A DNA stretch of 64,000 bases from Texcoconibacillus texcoconensis (lineage in GTDB: Bacteria > Bacillota > Bacilli > Bacillales > Salisediminibacteriaceae): positions 1 through 64,000 of the forward strand of contig NZ_JACHHB010000016.1 in NCBI RefSeq assembly GCF_014202575.1, given 5' to 3'. The notes under the pieces are model-generated. The model was not told the origin of the DNA, made no database searches, and saw only the letters and a list, made by a program, of their open reading frames with translations. How positions within the stretch are numbered: position 1 is the stretch's first letter; each line of letters begins with the position of its first letter. Shown here piece by piece: positions 43,436 through 54,560 of the stretch. The position numbers were made by a program, and so were the translations under genes.

Positions 43436-44671
43436 TTACATGCTCGTTTGTTCTAAAGTTACTTGTGTAGATTGTTGTTCGCCATTTCGGTAATAATGAA
43501 TGTCTATCGTATCTCCGATCACTGCTTCCGTATATAAAAACTTACGTAAATCGTGCGTATCTCTAATTTCTATATCGTTCATTTCAACGATGACATCACC
43601 TTCAGTTAAGTCGGCGCGATCTGCTGGTGAATTTGGTTCGACGCCTTCTAGATATACGCCACCTTCTACATCTTCAGGTAGTTGTAATGTGCTTTGCCAA
43701 TGGAAACTTGGCAGTTCATTGAGTGATCGAATCAGTACGCCAAGCTGAGGGCGCTGCACTTCACCGTAGTTTTCCAAATCTTCAATGACTGGTAGTGCAA
43801 CTGATGTAGGAATCGCAAAACCAATCCCTTCTACAGCTTGTTGAGCAATTTTCATTGAATTAATCCCGACAACTTCTCCAGTAATATTGACGAGTGCACC
43901 GCCGCTGTTTCCTGGATTGATCGCTGCATCGGTTTGTAACACTTCAGAATTCCAATCTGCTTGACCGTTCCCACTTAAATCAATCGGAATGCTTCTTTCT
44001 AAAGCACTAATAATACCGAGCGTAACGGTCCCTTCAAATGCTAGTGGGTTCCCAATAGCAATAGCTGGTTCACCTACTTGCAGGCTATCGGAATCACCAA
44101 AGTCTGCAACCGTATCAACCTTATCTGCCTCTACTTGTAACACAGCTAAATCGGTCAATTCATCTTCGCCTATAAGTTCTGCAGGGATTCGATTACCGTC
44201 ACCTAATGTAATATCAATTTCACTAGCGCCTTGAATGACGTGTTGATTTGTAACGATGTACGCTGAATCTCCTTGCTTTTTATAAACAACACCAGATCCT
44301 GTTCCTTCACCTTCTTGTCCTGGACCAAAAAAACTATCAGGGACTGCTCGGACATTCACAACACCTACGACAGCATCTGAAACACGTTCAACCGCTTCGG
44401 TAACTTCTGAACTCACTGAAACACCAACCGCTGGATTTGAGGTTTCAGCAATCTCCTCATTGAACAGGCCCTCTTCTTGGTTGGATGCTTCTTGTTCTCC
44501 TTGAGGAAGGATTTCGTAAGGAAGAAGACCACTGTTTGCAAGGAATGGAAGAGAAAACACAACGATTAATGCACCTAAGATACCAGATAGCAATGCATAG
44601 ATGCCTGTTCTTTTCGAATCTTTTGATTCGCGCTGCCGTGAAGGATCAACATGATCATCATAGTAACCCAT
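43436..44671 (-). CDS. htrC: HtrA-type membrane serine protease (YyxA/HtrC)
   Basis: 411 residues. One N-terminal membrane helix (about 25-47, then SGLLPYEILP), a trypsin-like domain with His in VTNQHVIQGA, Asp in ELTDLAVLQV and Ser in INPGNSGGALVN, then one PDZ domain (EGVEPNSPADRADL). DegP/HtrA family: degrades or guards misfolded envelope proteins on the outer face. AAGGAGG ten bases before ATG. Last gene of the walRKHIJ operon. Confidence 0.95.
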   Translation of the reverse strand: MGYYDDHVDPSRQRESKDSKRTGIYALLSGILGALIVVFSLPFLANSGLLPYEILPQGEQEASNQEEGLFNEEIAETSNPAVGVSVSSEVTEAVERVSDAVVGVVNVRAVPDSFFGPGQEGEGTGSGVVYKKQGDSAYIVTNQHVIQGASEIDITLGDGNRIPAELIGEDELTDLAVLQVEADKVDTVADFGDSDSLQVGEPAIAIGNPLAFEGTVTLGIISALERSIPIDLSGNGQADWNSEVLQTDAAINPGNSGGALVNITGEVVGINSMKIAQQAVEGIGFAIPTSVALPVIEDLENYGEVQRPQLGVLIRSLNELPSFHWQSTLQLPEDVEGGVYLEGVEPNSPADRADLTEGDVIVEMNDIEIRDTHDLRKFLYTEAVIGDTIDIHYYRNGEQQSTQVTLEQTSM

Positions 44672-44833
44672 CGCTTATATACCTCCTTACCCAACCTAAC
44701 ATTCGCTTAACCTGTGATTCTATTTTATTGGAGTGGTTTGTTTTCCGTCTAGCAAAATTCATGACTTTTGACCATTTTCTATACATATAAAATATACCCA
44801 TAGAAACATATTTTTAAACAGCTTCCGCTTTAC

Positions 44834-45628
44834 TTACACGCTCGCAAGCGCAGTTGGTTGAACAGGGTCTGTATCATATAAATGTAAACCGTCCCCAACG
44901 AGAAAACCTAAGCTTTCCATCGTTTGCTTCACGGTCATATGAGCAAGATCTTTCATGTTATTATCTTTGCTTAAGTGAGCAAGATAAACATTGGTCTCTT
45001 TCTCACCGATCAAATCTCCTAGGGCAAGGCCTGCGTCCTCATTAGAAATATGACCGAGATCACCGAGAATACGCCTTTTCACATTCCAAGGGTATTTCCC
45101 CATTCTCAACATTTCCATATCGTGATTTGCCTCGAATATGAAAGTATCTGCTCCACGGACAGTTCCTTTAATTCGTTCGCTTACATATCCAAGGTCTGTT
45201 ACTACTGAAAGCTTTTGTCCCTCATGGTGGACATTGAAAAACATCGGTTCTGCCGCATCATGGGAAACACCAAATGATTCTATATCTATATCACCAATCG
45301 TCATCGTCGATTCCGTACTGAACGTAAAACATTGCTCAGAAGAAAGGTCACCGAGGTGACCTTCCATTGCTTTCCACGTTGGGCCATTGGCGTAAATCGG
45401 TAAAGCATAGCGACGTGCCATAATGCCAGCCCCTTTAATATGATCGCTATGTTCATGACTAATCAGTAACGCATCTAAGGTTTTCGGATCGACTTCGATT
45501 TGTTTCAATGAAGCTTCGATCTTTTTTCCACTAAGGCCAGCGTCTATGAGCAACCGTTTTTTTTCAGACTCAACATATATCGCATTACCAGTGCTCCCAC
45601 TAGCTAATACACTAAATCGAAGACTCAT
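44834..45628 (-). CDS. walJ: WalJ (YycJ) metallo-beta-lactamase-fold nuclease
   Basis: 264 residues. Metal motif HEHSDHIKG (HxHxDH) near residue 57, starting MSLRFSVLASGSTGNAIYVE, as in YycJ. Family members act as 5'-3' exonucleases linked to DNA repair and replication-division coordination. It follows walI by 46 bp. Confidence 0.94.
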   Translation of the reverse strand: MSLRFSVLASGSTGNAIYVESEKKRLLIDAGLSGKKIEASLKQIEVDPKTLDALLISHEHSDHIKGAGIMARRYALPIYANGPTWKAMEGHLGDLSSEQCFTFSTESTMTIGDIDIESFGVSHDAAEPMFFNVHHEGQKLSVVTDLGYVSERIKGTVRGADTFIFEANHDMEMLRMGKYPWNVKRRILGDLGHISNEDAGLALGDLIGEKETNVYLAHLSKDNNMKDLAHMTVKQTMESLGFLVGDGLHLYDTDPVQPTALASV

Positions 45629-45674
45629 CTACTATACACTCCTGTATTCAAGTATTTTCTCTATCGTAAATATT

Positions 45675-46445
45675 TTAATTTTGAATGGCCCCATCTATTG
45701 CATTGACGTAATAATTTTTACCATTAACGTTCACACGCCACATTGGAGCAAAAATTTGTATATCATCAATCGGTTCAAACAAGCTATAGTACCCTAATTC
45801 AACATCATTAATCGCTGTGTTTTCGGGAATTAATTGCTCATTAAATAGATTTTCGATCGCTTTGACTGGTGTGAGAACTTCTTGTTCTCGTCCGTGTTCA
45901 TTAAGAGACATATTTGTCTGGTAATAAGCTTCCACTTCCATATCATCATTGATATGGATTTCGAGGTGATAGCGATTCGCATCAAAATGTTGAATTTTAA
46001 TATCTTCAAACGTTTGATGTAGGCGGATCACCTGTTCATCTTCATCGTATTCTGAAAGCTCATACTCACTTCCATAAATGACGTTTTCATTTAAAAATGA
46101 TCTTACACTTGCTGACATGTTCGAAGATGTTAATAAATAAGGGTCGTCTAGTCTTGAATATAAAATCACATCGTTGATGATCTCTATCTCTTGCTCTTCT
46201 AAAATGGCGGCTTGTTGTTCATCGAAAGACCGTACTGACCCTGTTAAATGAGTCCCACTTTCCACTCCTTCTGAATCATCAATGTTGATTTCAATATTCA
46301 TTTCTTCAAGCCGCTCATGTATTGTCGCTTCTGATAAAACATTCATATCCCGTTCTTCTTGTCTATCCATCAATTGATAAAACAAAAAGACGTTGAGGAA
46401 TAAGAAGGTGACAATAAAGATTGTCTTTGCTTTACTCCAATCCAC
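45675..46445 (-). CDS. walI: WalI (YycI), regulator of WalK
   Basis: 256 residues from GTG at 46445. I prefer this start because it gives the family opening (V)DWSKAKTIFIVTFLFLNVFLF and follows GGGGAGG inside walH; a longer frame starting 39 bases earlier would add an odd leader. One membrane helix anchors an extracellular YycH/YycI-type domain. With WalH it modulates the WalK kinase. Overlaps walH by 14 bp. Confidence 0.93.
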   Translation of the reverse strand: MDWSKAKTIFIVTFLFLNVFLFYQLMDRQEERDMNVLSEATIHERLEEMNIEINIDDSEGVESGTHLTGSVRSFDEQQAAILEEQEIEIINDVILYSRLDDPYLLTSSNMSASVRSFLNENVIYGSEYELSEYDEDEQVIRLHQTFEDIKIQHFDANRYHLEIHINDDMEVEAYYQTNMSLNEHGREQEVLTPVKAIENLFNEQLIPENTAINDVELGYYSLFEPIDDIQIFAPMWRVNVNGKNYYVNAIDGAIQN

Positions 46446-47793
46446 GTACTGATACCTCCCCAGCGACTTCTTGCTCTGACTCATCTAAATCAGGAATTGG
46501 TTGCCATGAGCCATGATATTTCATAAACCATTGCGGCTGAAAAATCAGAAATGACTGTTGTTTTGTCATATGTTGACCTATTTGGATATCGTCAACTGAA
46601 TCGATATCGACTTCTTCACTTTTATCTAACTTTTTCAAGATTTCAGTCGCTGGTGATAGCGAAATACTCTCTTCAAACTCGAACGGGTCATCTTCTAGTT
46701 CAAATAAAGGTCTCGTGTACTCTTCAATTCGACCACTCGTCTTTTGCAAGTTCATCGTGTACAAACGGTCATCCCCTATATTCGAACCTAAAACGGGTGT
46801 ACCTGAAATCGAGAGTCGAAATGTCACATTTTCATGGTAAGTTGACACGTTGTAATCATCGTATAAATACGTATCTGTCCAACCTCCGTGACTATTTACA
46901 AAATCCAAACTTTCTTGAACCATCCCATCCCCTTCAGTTGGTTCTGGATCACTGAGTACGGGATGGACATAATTAATGACGTCTCCGCCATTTTCGATAT
47001 TCAATATTCGATTACCATCACTAAAAGACTCTTCACTATTTCCCTGAAAATAATGCTGAACATGTTCAGGATCGCTGAACATCAGTTCTTTAAACGTTTT
47101 GACTTGAATGACGTTAGACATAAACGTATAACGTTTCATTTCTAACGGTTCACTAGGAAAATAACTTATTTCTTCAATATCAGATTCTTCATTTTCGTTA
47201 AAAACCTCTGCTTTTGCTGGGACTGTAACATTCTCAACATTGGCCCTTAAAGCTTCTAGATCTTCGAAAGTCATATCGGTTTTTCCTTGTACAACTGATT
47301 TTTCATCATACGAAATGAATTGAATAGACACGTCAGCTTGTTCGTTTTGTTCATTAACAAATAAAACAATCCGATCAACCTTTGAAATAGACATCTCTTC
47401 TTCTGATATATCAAATAATTGTTCAATATCTTCACTGTATATTGGTGCAGGATAAATAAACTCGAAGCCACCGATTTGTTGTGACATTGAGACAGCGGTA
47501 GAAGATGATGTGACTAACTGTTCGATTTCAAGTTCTGTTAACTCAGCGAGAAACATCGATACATGATCTTCACCTGGAATGAGCCATTCATGTCTGACTC
47601 CATCGTGAAAAACAATTTCTCTAGGACGTACAATATCCGTCACTTCTTTCTCTTCACCGATTTCTGTACTTTCTATATACTCTGTAGGTTCCAAAAGACG
47701 GTATTCAGGTTGATACGTCCAAATCAGCCAAGTTAAATAAACGCTCGTTAAAATGAGAACAGTTAGTAAAACCGTTTTAATATGTTCGATCAT
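46432..47793 (-). CDS. walH: WalH (YycH), regulator of WalK
   Basis: 453 residues. N-terminal membrane anchor (TVLLTVLILTSVYLTWLIWT) and a large extracytoplasmic domain. In B. subtilis YycH and YycI together inhibit WalK through their membrane helices. ATG overlaps the walK stop by four bases (ATGA), indicating coupling. Confidence 0.93.
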   Translation of the reverse strand: MIEHIKTVLLTVLILTSVYLTWLIWTYQPEYRLLEPTEYIESTEIGEEKEVTDIVRPREIVFHDGVRHEWLIPGEDHVSMFLAELTELEIEQLVTSSSTAVSMSQQIGGFEFIYPAPIYSEDIEQLFDISEEEMSISKVDRIVLFVNEQNEQADVSIQFISYDEKSVVQGKTDMTFEDLEALRANVENVTVPAKAEVFNENEESDIEEISYFPSEPLEMKRYTFMSNVIQVKTFKELMFSDPEHVQHYFQGNSEESFSDGNRILNIENGGDVINYVHPVLSDPEPTEGDGMVQESLDFVNSHGGWTDTYLYDDYNVSTYHENVTFRLSISGTPVLGSNIGDDRLYTMNLQKTSGRIEEYTRPLFELEDDPFEFEESISLSPATEILKKLDKSEEVDIDSVDDIQIGQHMTKQQSFLIFQPQWFMKYHGSWQPIPDLDESEQEVAGEVSVRGLE

Positions 47794-49607
47794 GCTTCCT
47801 CCACCGTCCCATCATCATAAGGGAGACTAAAGAACATTGTTGTACCTTTCCCCCAATCACTACTTACCCAAATTGATCCTCCGTGAGCAAATACAATTTC
47901 CTTGGCAATCGCTAAGCCTAACCCTGTACCGCCTAAGCTTCGTGCACGTGCTTTATCAACACGATAAAAGCGGTCAAAAATATACGGAATATTTTCTTTA
48001 GGGATTCCTACACCTTCATCACGAACACTTACAACGACGCGATGTGCTTCTTGTTTAATTGTACAAACGACCGCTCCTCCTTCTGGAGAGTATTTAATCG
48101 CATTGGAGATCGTGTTATCAAACACTTGGGTTAGCTTATCGTGATCTGCTTGAACTTTTACAGGTTTATTTGGAAATTTACGCTTAAATTGGATCGATGC
48201 ATGTTTTGTAGACATTTCAAACCGATCAACAATTTGGTTGGCAAACGTAACAAGGTCTAACGTCTTCTCGTTAATTTGATAGTCTTTACTATCCATTTTC
48301 GATAGCTGCAATAAATCATTAACGAGACGGATCATTCGTTCTGTTTCATTTTGAGTTACATGCAGAAACCTTGGTGCAATTTCCGGATCATATAACGCCC
48401 CGTCATCCAGTGCTTCTAAATAACTTTTCATCGATGTCAGTGGTGTGCGCAGCTCATGTGAGACATTGGCAACAAATTCACGGCGTTCTTGTTCTACCTT
48501 TTCTTGCTCAGTGACGTCGTGTAAAACAACAATAAGTCCGTTTTTCTCTCCATTTTCTTGGGTGACTGTAGAAATGTTTGCTTCCACAACAAATTCCTGG
48601 TCAATACCGCTAAAGTCGAGCAGTAAAGGCTCGTCCATTTGATACATGTCTTCAATGGTGACCCCTTCGATATGAAGGAGATCTGTAATCGGATATTCGA
48701 TGCCTTCTTCGTTTGTCGTATTCAAAATTTCCTCTGCTCGTCGGTTCATTAAAATGACACGGCCCCCACGGTCTGTTGCCATGACCCCGTCAGTCATATT
48801 CGCGAGCACAGAGCTTAATTTGCGACGCTCTTCCTCTGTTGTTGCTTGAGCATCTTGAAGTTTATCACTTAAATCGTTGAATGATGTTGCAAGTTGGCCG
48901 ATTTCATCTGCCCCATATACTGTTACGTTTCGTGAGTAATCACCTTCACCTAAGGATACGGTTTGCCTTTTCATATCAACAATCGGACGTGTGATCGTTC
49001 GTGATAATAAAATCCCTAAGAGAGCAGTAATACCTAAAGCAATCATCGTACCAGTCATTAATATTTGATTGATTTGTTGCATTTCATCGTATATTTCTTC
49101 CATTGATGCTTGGATGTAAATCGCGCCTATCGTCTGGTCCTCAGAAGAAACAGGTGTCGCTAGTACGCGCATTCGATGCCCCGTTTGTGGCTCACGAACA
49201 ATATCTTCATCAGGTGTACCAACTAATGCTCGTTTGACTAAAACATTGGTTGTTCTTTGTCCGACAATATGACGTTCTGTAAAATCGGATGTGCTAACAA
49301 CCACATTATTTTCATCAATGACTTGCGCTTTTGCTTGTTCAATATTAAAAAACTCATTTAACAAAGAGTCAATCGACGCTTGTAAAGATGGGTCATCGTC
49401 ATCGCGGTCTGCAATCATTTCCTGCTCAACATTATAGGAAAGTAAATCTGCCCGATCATCGATCATTTCAAAAAAGTTCGTCACGAGCTGATCTTCAAGC
49501 TGTCTCGTGAAATAAACACCGATAACTTGCATCGCAACAAGAATGAGCAAAACGTAAATAATGACGATTTTTACATGAATCGATTGTAAAAAATGAACTT
49601 TTTTCAT
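47790..49607 (-). CDS. walK: WalK essential cell-wall sensor kinase
   Basis: 605 residues. Two membrane helices (about 10-33 and 182-203) around an extracytoplasmic PAS-like domain, HAMP, an intracellular PAS domain (VLANMTDGVMATDRGGRVIL), HisKA with phospho-His in EFVANVSHELRTPLTSMKSY, and HATPase (NTISNAIKYSPEGG, DEGVGIP). Controls peptidoglycan hydrolase genes with WalR. Three bases separate it from walR. Confidence 0.97.
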   Translation of the reverse strand: MKKVHFLQSIHVKIVIIYVLLILVAMQVIGVYFTRQLEDQLVTNFFEMIDDRADLLSYNVEQEMIADRDDDDPSLQASIDSLLNEFFNIEQAKAQVIDENNVVVSTSDFTERHIVGQRTTNVLVKRALVGTPDEDIVREPQTGHRMRVLATPVSSEDQTIGAIYIQASMEEIYDEMQQINQILMTGTMIALGITALLGILLSRTITRPIVDMKRQTVSLGEGDYSRNVTVYGADEIGQLATSFNDLSDKLQDAQATTEEERRKLSSVLANMTDGVMATDRGGRVILMNRRAEEILNTTNEEGIEYPITDLLHIEGVTIEDMYQMDEPLLLDFSGIDQEFVVEANISTVTQENGEKNGLIVVLHDVTEQEKVEQERREFVANVSHELRTPLTSMKSYLEALDDGALYDPEIAPRFLHVTQNETERMIRLVNDLLQLSKMDSKDYQINEKTLDLVTFANQIVDRFEMSTKHASIQFKRKFPNKPVKVQADHDKLTQVFDNTISNAIKYSPEGGAVVCTIKQEAHRVVVSVRDEGVGIPKENIPYIFDRFYRVDKARARSLGGTGLGLAIAKEIVFAHGGSIWVSSDWGKGTTMFFSLPYDDGTVEEA

Positions 49608-49610
49608 CCT

Positions 49611-50321
49611 TTAAGACTCCTGCTCAACTTGACGCATGTAATACCCAACACCACGACGAGTAATAATCCAATTCGGGTAACTTGGGTTGTCTTCTACCTT
49701 CTCTCGTAGACGTCTTACTGTAACGTCAACAGTTCGCACATCTCCAAAATAATCATATCCCCAAACAGCTTGTAGTAAGTGCTCACGGGTCATGACTTGT
49801 CCGATATGCTTAGCTAGGTAATGAATCAATTCAAATTCACGATGCGTTAATTCAATTGCTTCCCCACGCTTTGTGACTAGATAGGCATCCGGGTGAATAG
49901 TGAGCGCGCCAATTTGAATATCATTTGTTTCCGATACTGCTTCTTTAGACTGTACTTGATTACGACGTAAATTGGCTTTTACTCTTGCTAATAACTCGCG
50001 CGTACTAAAAGGTTTTGTAACGTAATCATCTGCACCTAGTTCTAACCCGAGTACTTTATCAATCTCCGAGTCTTTTGCTGTCAGCATAATAATCGGGATT
50101 TCAAATTGTTTTCTTATTTCCCTACATACTTCCATTCCATCTTTATAAGGCAACATAATATCTAAAAGAACAAGGTCAGGAACGGGGTCTTGTACCTTTT
50201 CTAAAGCTTCATTACCATCATAGGCACAAGTGACTTCAAACCCTTCCTTTTCTAAATTAAATTGTAAAATATCTGCAATCGGCTCTTCATCATCGACAAC
50301 TAAAATTCGTTGTTTATCCAT
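49611..50321 (-). CDS. walR: WalR essential response regulator
   Basis: 236 residues from ATG at 50321, nine bases after GGAGG; the opening is [19 protein letters not shown]. Phospho-Asp in [13 protein letters not shown], winged helix ending [18 protein letters not shown]. First gene of walRKHIJ-htrC. An in-frame ATG at 50342 lacks a ribosome site. Confidence 0.97.
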   Translation of the reverse strand: MDKQRILVVDDEEPIADILQFNLEKEGFEVTCAYDGNEALEKVQDPVPDLVLLDIMLPYKDGMEVCREIRKQFEIPIIMLTAKDSEIDKVLGLELGADDYVTKPFSTRELLARVKANLRRNQVQSKEAVSETNDIQIGALTIHPDAYLVTKRGEAIELTHREFELIHYLAKHIGQVMTREHLLQAVWGYDYFGDVRTVDVTVRRLREKVEDNPSYPNWIITRRGVGYYMRQVEQES

Positions 50322-50484
50322 ATCAGCTAGCCTCCAATTCATAATCAGCGCAGTTCATCAAAAATCTCTACCTATATTCTATCATAATCAGCAAAATCGT
50401 CTCTATTTCATAAATGGGAACTACCCCCTGTATATAACTTACAATCATACAAATGAAGCTGATCCATAACAAAGTCGGTCCTCA

Positions 50485-50520
50485 ATAAAAGAAAACGTAA
50501 AACATTGCGTTCTACGTTCT
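50485..50520 (-). terminator. Terminator of the M23 peptidase gene
   Basis: On the minus strand AACGTA-g-AAC / GTT-t-TACGTT, then TTCTTTT. Confidence 0.7.
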
Positions 50521-50566
50521 CCCTTTCTAACAGGATACCAGCTTTGTAGTGAATCAGCTTGATCAT

Positions 50567-52096
50567 TTAATAAGTCACGTAATTTAATGGGTCTTTTACT
50601 TGTCCATTTTCATGAACTTCAAAGTGTAAGTGAACGCCTGTGGATCTACCAGTCGACCCCATTGTACCAATCGTCTGACCTTGACCTACAGTTTGTCCGA
50701 CACTTACATCAATAGATGATAAATGAGCATATACAGTCTCCATACCATTATTATGATTAATTCGAACTGTATTGCCATAACCACCTTCATTACCCGCTGA
50801 AGAAACGACACCATTGTCTGCTGCTAAAATATCACGGTTCGATACACCAGCAACATCAATGCCATTATGCATTCGTCCCCAACGTGGGCCCATTGGACTT
50901 GTCATTGTTCCTCCAACAGTTGGACGAACGAGATCCCCTGTCCCTCTCGATGGAGAAGTTTTTGTTCCATGCACAACAATGCGATCTTTCGCTTCTTTAG
51001 TAACTTCCTCTTCAATAATTTCTTCTGCTACAGATTGACCATTTTCATACACATTTGCTGAGGTGATCAATTTTTCCCCATCTGAACCAGATTGTCGAAC
51101 TTCTGATTCCCCTTGCCAAATAGCGTCATCTTCCTCTGTTCTTTCTTGATATCGAATCGTTTGTTCTTCTTTTTTTATACGTTCAACAACAACATCAATC
51201 AGTGGTTCGTAGACAGTGACGCTAAGTTCATCACCCAATTGTAGCAAAGTATCTTCATCAATATCATCGTTTAACGCTAACAATTCATTTAGAGAAAGGT
51301 CATGATCAGATGCAATAGACCCGAGCACATCGCCTTCACTAACTTCATATTTATCTTCTTCTAACGTTCCGTTAATAATTACGTCTTTTGCCTCATCAAT
51401 ACTTAATATTTGATCAGGGTGAGCACTTGATTGTTCACTCTCGATGTCTGCTGATAATTCAATGTCAATTAATACTTCTTCACCAGACTGAATGTCTTCA
51501 ATCACTTCTTCTTCATCGAGTGCTTCTCCAGCTCGTTCTTGCCATTGTTCCCATTCATCATCACTTAAATAGTCTTTAATCAAGCTCTTTCTAATTTCCT
51601 TAACATCTTTATCAGCATCAATATGACCAACAGTTTCACCATCAACAGTTATGTATTCACTTGGTACATGAACTTCAAGATAGTCTTCTAACTCACCGAT
51701 CGTTTGTTGATTATCTACACGACTTTGAAATACACGCTCTACAGTATAAGAGATGTTTTCCCCAACTAACAGTTCTTTACCTTCAAATTGGTCAGCATTT
51801 TCTTTTAACACTTTGTCCATTTTATCTTCGACAATTTGATAGTTATCGACAGAACCAATCCGTTTGTCATCTACTTCAATATGATAGATTTTCTCTAATT
51901 CTTCAAAGTAATTAATATGTGCACTTGCTTGTGCCATTGAAAGTGAAGAAACACCCAATGAAACAGCAAAAGCAAGCGTACCTGTAACAATTCGTTTATG
52001 ATAATTTTTCCATTGGTGTTTAATCATTTGCTGTTGTTTTCTCCATCGATCATAAATGAAAGACGAAAAAGACGACAACCGTATTTTCCCCTTCAT
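50567..52096 (-). CDS. Secreted M23 peptidoglycan endopeptidase with LysM and G5 domains
   Basis: 509 residues. Long positive N-terminus, membrane/signal segment (VTGTLAFAVSLGVSSLSMAQ), an alpha/beta repeat region, LysM (YEVSEGDVLGSIASDHDLSL, about residue 255), a G5-like domain (about 305-385) and a C-terminal M23 domain with MHNGIDVAG (metal His, Asp) and GVHLHFEVH. Expected to cut peptide cross-links outside the membrane. It lies just upstream of walRK on the same strand but has its own terminator; WalR control is plausible but I see no clear WalR box. Confidence 0.92.
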   Translation of the reverse strand: MKGKIRLSSFSSFIYDRWRKQQQMIKHQWKNYHKRIVTGTLAFAVSLGVSSLSMAQASAHINYFEELEKIYHIEVDDKRIGSVDNYQIVEDKMDKVLKENADQFEGKELLVGENISYTVERVFQSRVDNQQTIGELEDYLEVHVPSEYITVDGETVGHIDADKDVKEIRKSLIKDYLSDDEWEQWQERAGEALDEEEVIEDIQSGEEVLIDIELSADIESEQSSAHPDQILSIDEAKDVIINGTLEEDKYEVSEGDVLGSIASDHDLSLNELLALNDDIDEDTLLQLGDELSVTVYEPLIDVVVERIKKEEQTIRYQERTEEDDAIWQGESEVRQSGSDGEKLITSANVYENGQSVAEEIIEEEVTKEAKDRIVVHGTKTSPSRGTGDLVRPTVGGTMTSPMGPRWGRMHNGIDVAGVSNRDILAADNGVVSSAGNEGGYGNTVRINHNNGMETVYAHLSSIDVSVGQTVGQGQTIGTMGSTGRSTGVHLHFEVHENGQVKDPLNYVTY

Positions 52097-52249
52097 ATTG
52101 TTCTCCTCCTACGATTTCAACTCAATATATATTCAAGACAATACTTTAGTTTTTAACCTATTGCATTTTAACACAAACCGACAATTTTTTAGCAATTATT
52201 ACGAAATTGTAATATAAATGTATTGTTGATGTTAAAGATAGACATGAGC

Positions 52250-52280
52250 AAAAAAAAACTACTTATCCTCTGATAAGTAG
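52250..52280 (-). terminator. Terminator of the tRNA cluster
   Basis: On the minus strand CTACTTATC / GATAAGTAG with a 4-base loop, then eight T. Confidence 0.9.
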
Positions 52281-52300
52281 ATGTTTTATAAATATGTAAC

Positions 52301-52376
<76 letters not shown>

Positions 52377-52381
52377 AAAAG

Positions 52382-52457
52382 TGGTGGCTCGAGACGGAAT
52401 CGAACCGCCGACACGAGGATTTTCAGTCCACTGCTCTACCGACTGAGCTATCGAGCC
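52382..52457 (-). tRNA. tRNA-Phe (GAA)
   Basis: 76 bases with encoded CCA. Acceptor GGCTCGA / TCGAGCC, loop CTGAAAA gives anticodon GAA. Confidence 0.97.
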
Positions 52458-52461
52458 TAAA

Positions 52462-52537
52462 TGGCGGTCCCGACGGGATTCGAACCCGCGATCTCCTGCG
52501 TGACAGGCAGGCATGTTGACCGCTACACTACGGGACC
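52462..52537 (-). tRNA. tRNA-Asp (GUC)
   Basis: 76 bases with encoded CCA and discriminator G. Acceptor GGTCCCG / CGGGACC, loop CTGTCAC gives anticodon GTC. Confidence 0.97.
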
Positions 52538-52637
52538 ATTATTGGAATATATGTTTTGTGCTTGTCCATTTGTACTTTTTCAAGTACACAATCCCACCTT
52601 GCTTTGATGATTATTCGACGAAGTTGCGATGGTATTT

Positions 52638-52714
<77 letters not shown>

Positions 52715-52718
52715 ATGT

Positions 52719-52793
52719 TGGTGACCCGTAGGGGATTCGAACCCCTGATACCGCCGTGAAAGGGCGGTGTCTTAACCACTTGACCAACGGGCC
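52719..52793 (-). tRNA. tRNA-Glu (UUC)
   Basis: 75 bases with encoded CCA. Acceptor GGCCCGT / ACGGGTC, loop CTTTCAC gives anticodon TTC. First of the cluster. Confidence 0.96.
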
Positions 52794-52855
52794 TATTTCA
52801 ATCAATTTCATTTTGTGTTTGCGACTGAGCAGTTATCCTGTCAGCGACATTTATA

Positions 52856-52884
52856 ATAATATCACTTATATTTTTGAAATGCAA
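52856..52884 (-). promoter_or_regulatory. Promoter of the tRNA cluster
   Basis: On the minus strand TTGCAT, 17-base spacer, TATTAT, about 60 bp before tRNA-Glu. Confidence 0.65.
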
Positions 52885-53046
52885 TAGCTTTTTTAAAAAA
52901 ATATATTTTTTTCTTAGCAACCAGCTATTTGCTTTCTGCTCTCAACAAGTCTTTTACTACTTTAACTAATTTTTTATGATTTCGCAAGTCTAAATTCGTT
53001 GGAAATATATAATTTCATGTTGGGATAAGCGACTGAATCGTTAATA

Positions 53047-53084
53047 AAAGTCCCGATCAACCTTGAACCGGTAATCGGGACTTT
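53047..53084 (-). terminator. Terminator of purA
   Basis: 11-bp stem AAAGTCCCGAT / ATCGGGACTTT followed by TATTAA on the minus strand. Confidence 0.85.
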
Positions 53085-53088
53085 AAAA

Positions 53089-54390
<1,302 letters not shown>

Positions 54391-54450
54391 TTACGAATAT
54401 TTAAAAAAGCAAAATTAATTTCGTTCGTATTCATTATTAAACACACTTTG

Positions 54451-54479
54451 ATTTTACCAGTTACATGAATAACAGTCAA
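54451..54479 (-). promoter_or_regulatory. SigA promoter of purA
   Basis: On the minus strand TTGACT, 17-base spacer, TAAAAT. Confidence 0.75.
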
Positions 54480-54481
54480 TT

Positions 54482-54524
54482 AAACACGAACGTTACTCAT
54501 TGTTAACTCTACGTTATTCGTATT
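54482..54524 (-). promoter_or_regulatory. PurR box pair upstream of purA
   Basis: AAACACGAACGTT (54482-54494) and an inverted ACGTTATTCGTATT (54511-54524) each carry the CGAA core in opposite orientation, 26 bases apart core to core. This fits the B. subtilis PurR operator layout (two inverted AWWWCCGAACWWT boxes about 16-17 bases apart) directly upstream of the -35 element. Confidence 0.6.
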
Positions 54525-54525
54525 T

Positions 54526-54560
54526 AAAAAAAGGTGACGAAAACAAGTATCGTCACCTTT
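54526..54560 (-). terminator. Terminator of the dnaB operon
   Basis: 11-bp stem AAAGGTGACGA / TCGTCACCTTT, then TTTT; it begins at the dnaB stop codon. Confidence 0.85.

Noticed and set aside
52141-52230. WalR box upstream of the M23 peptidase
   Set aside because: TATTAC-N5-TGTAAT is present but does not match the direct-repeat consensus TGTWAH-N5-TGTWAH.
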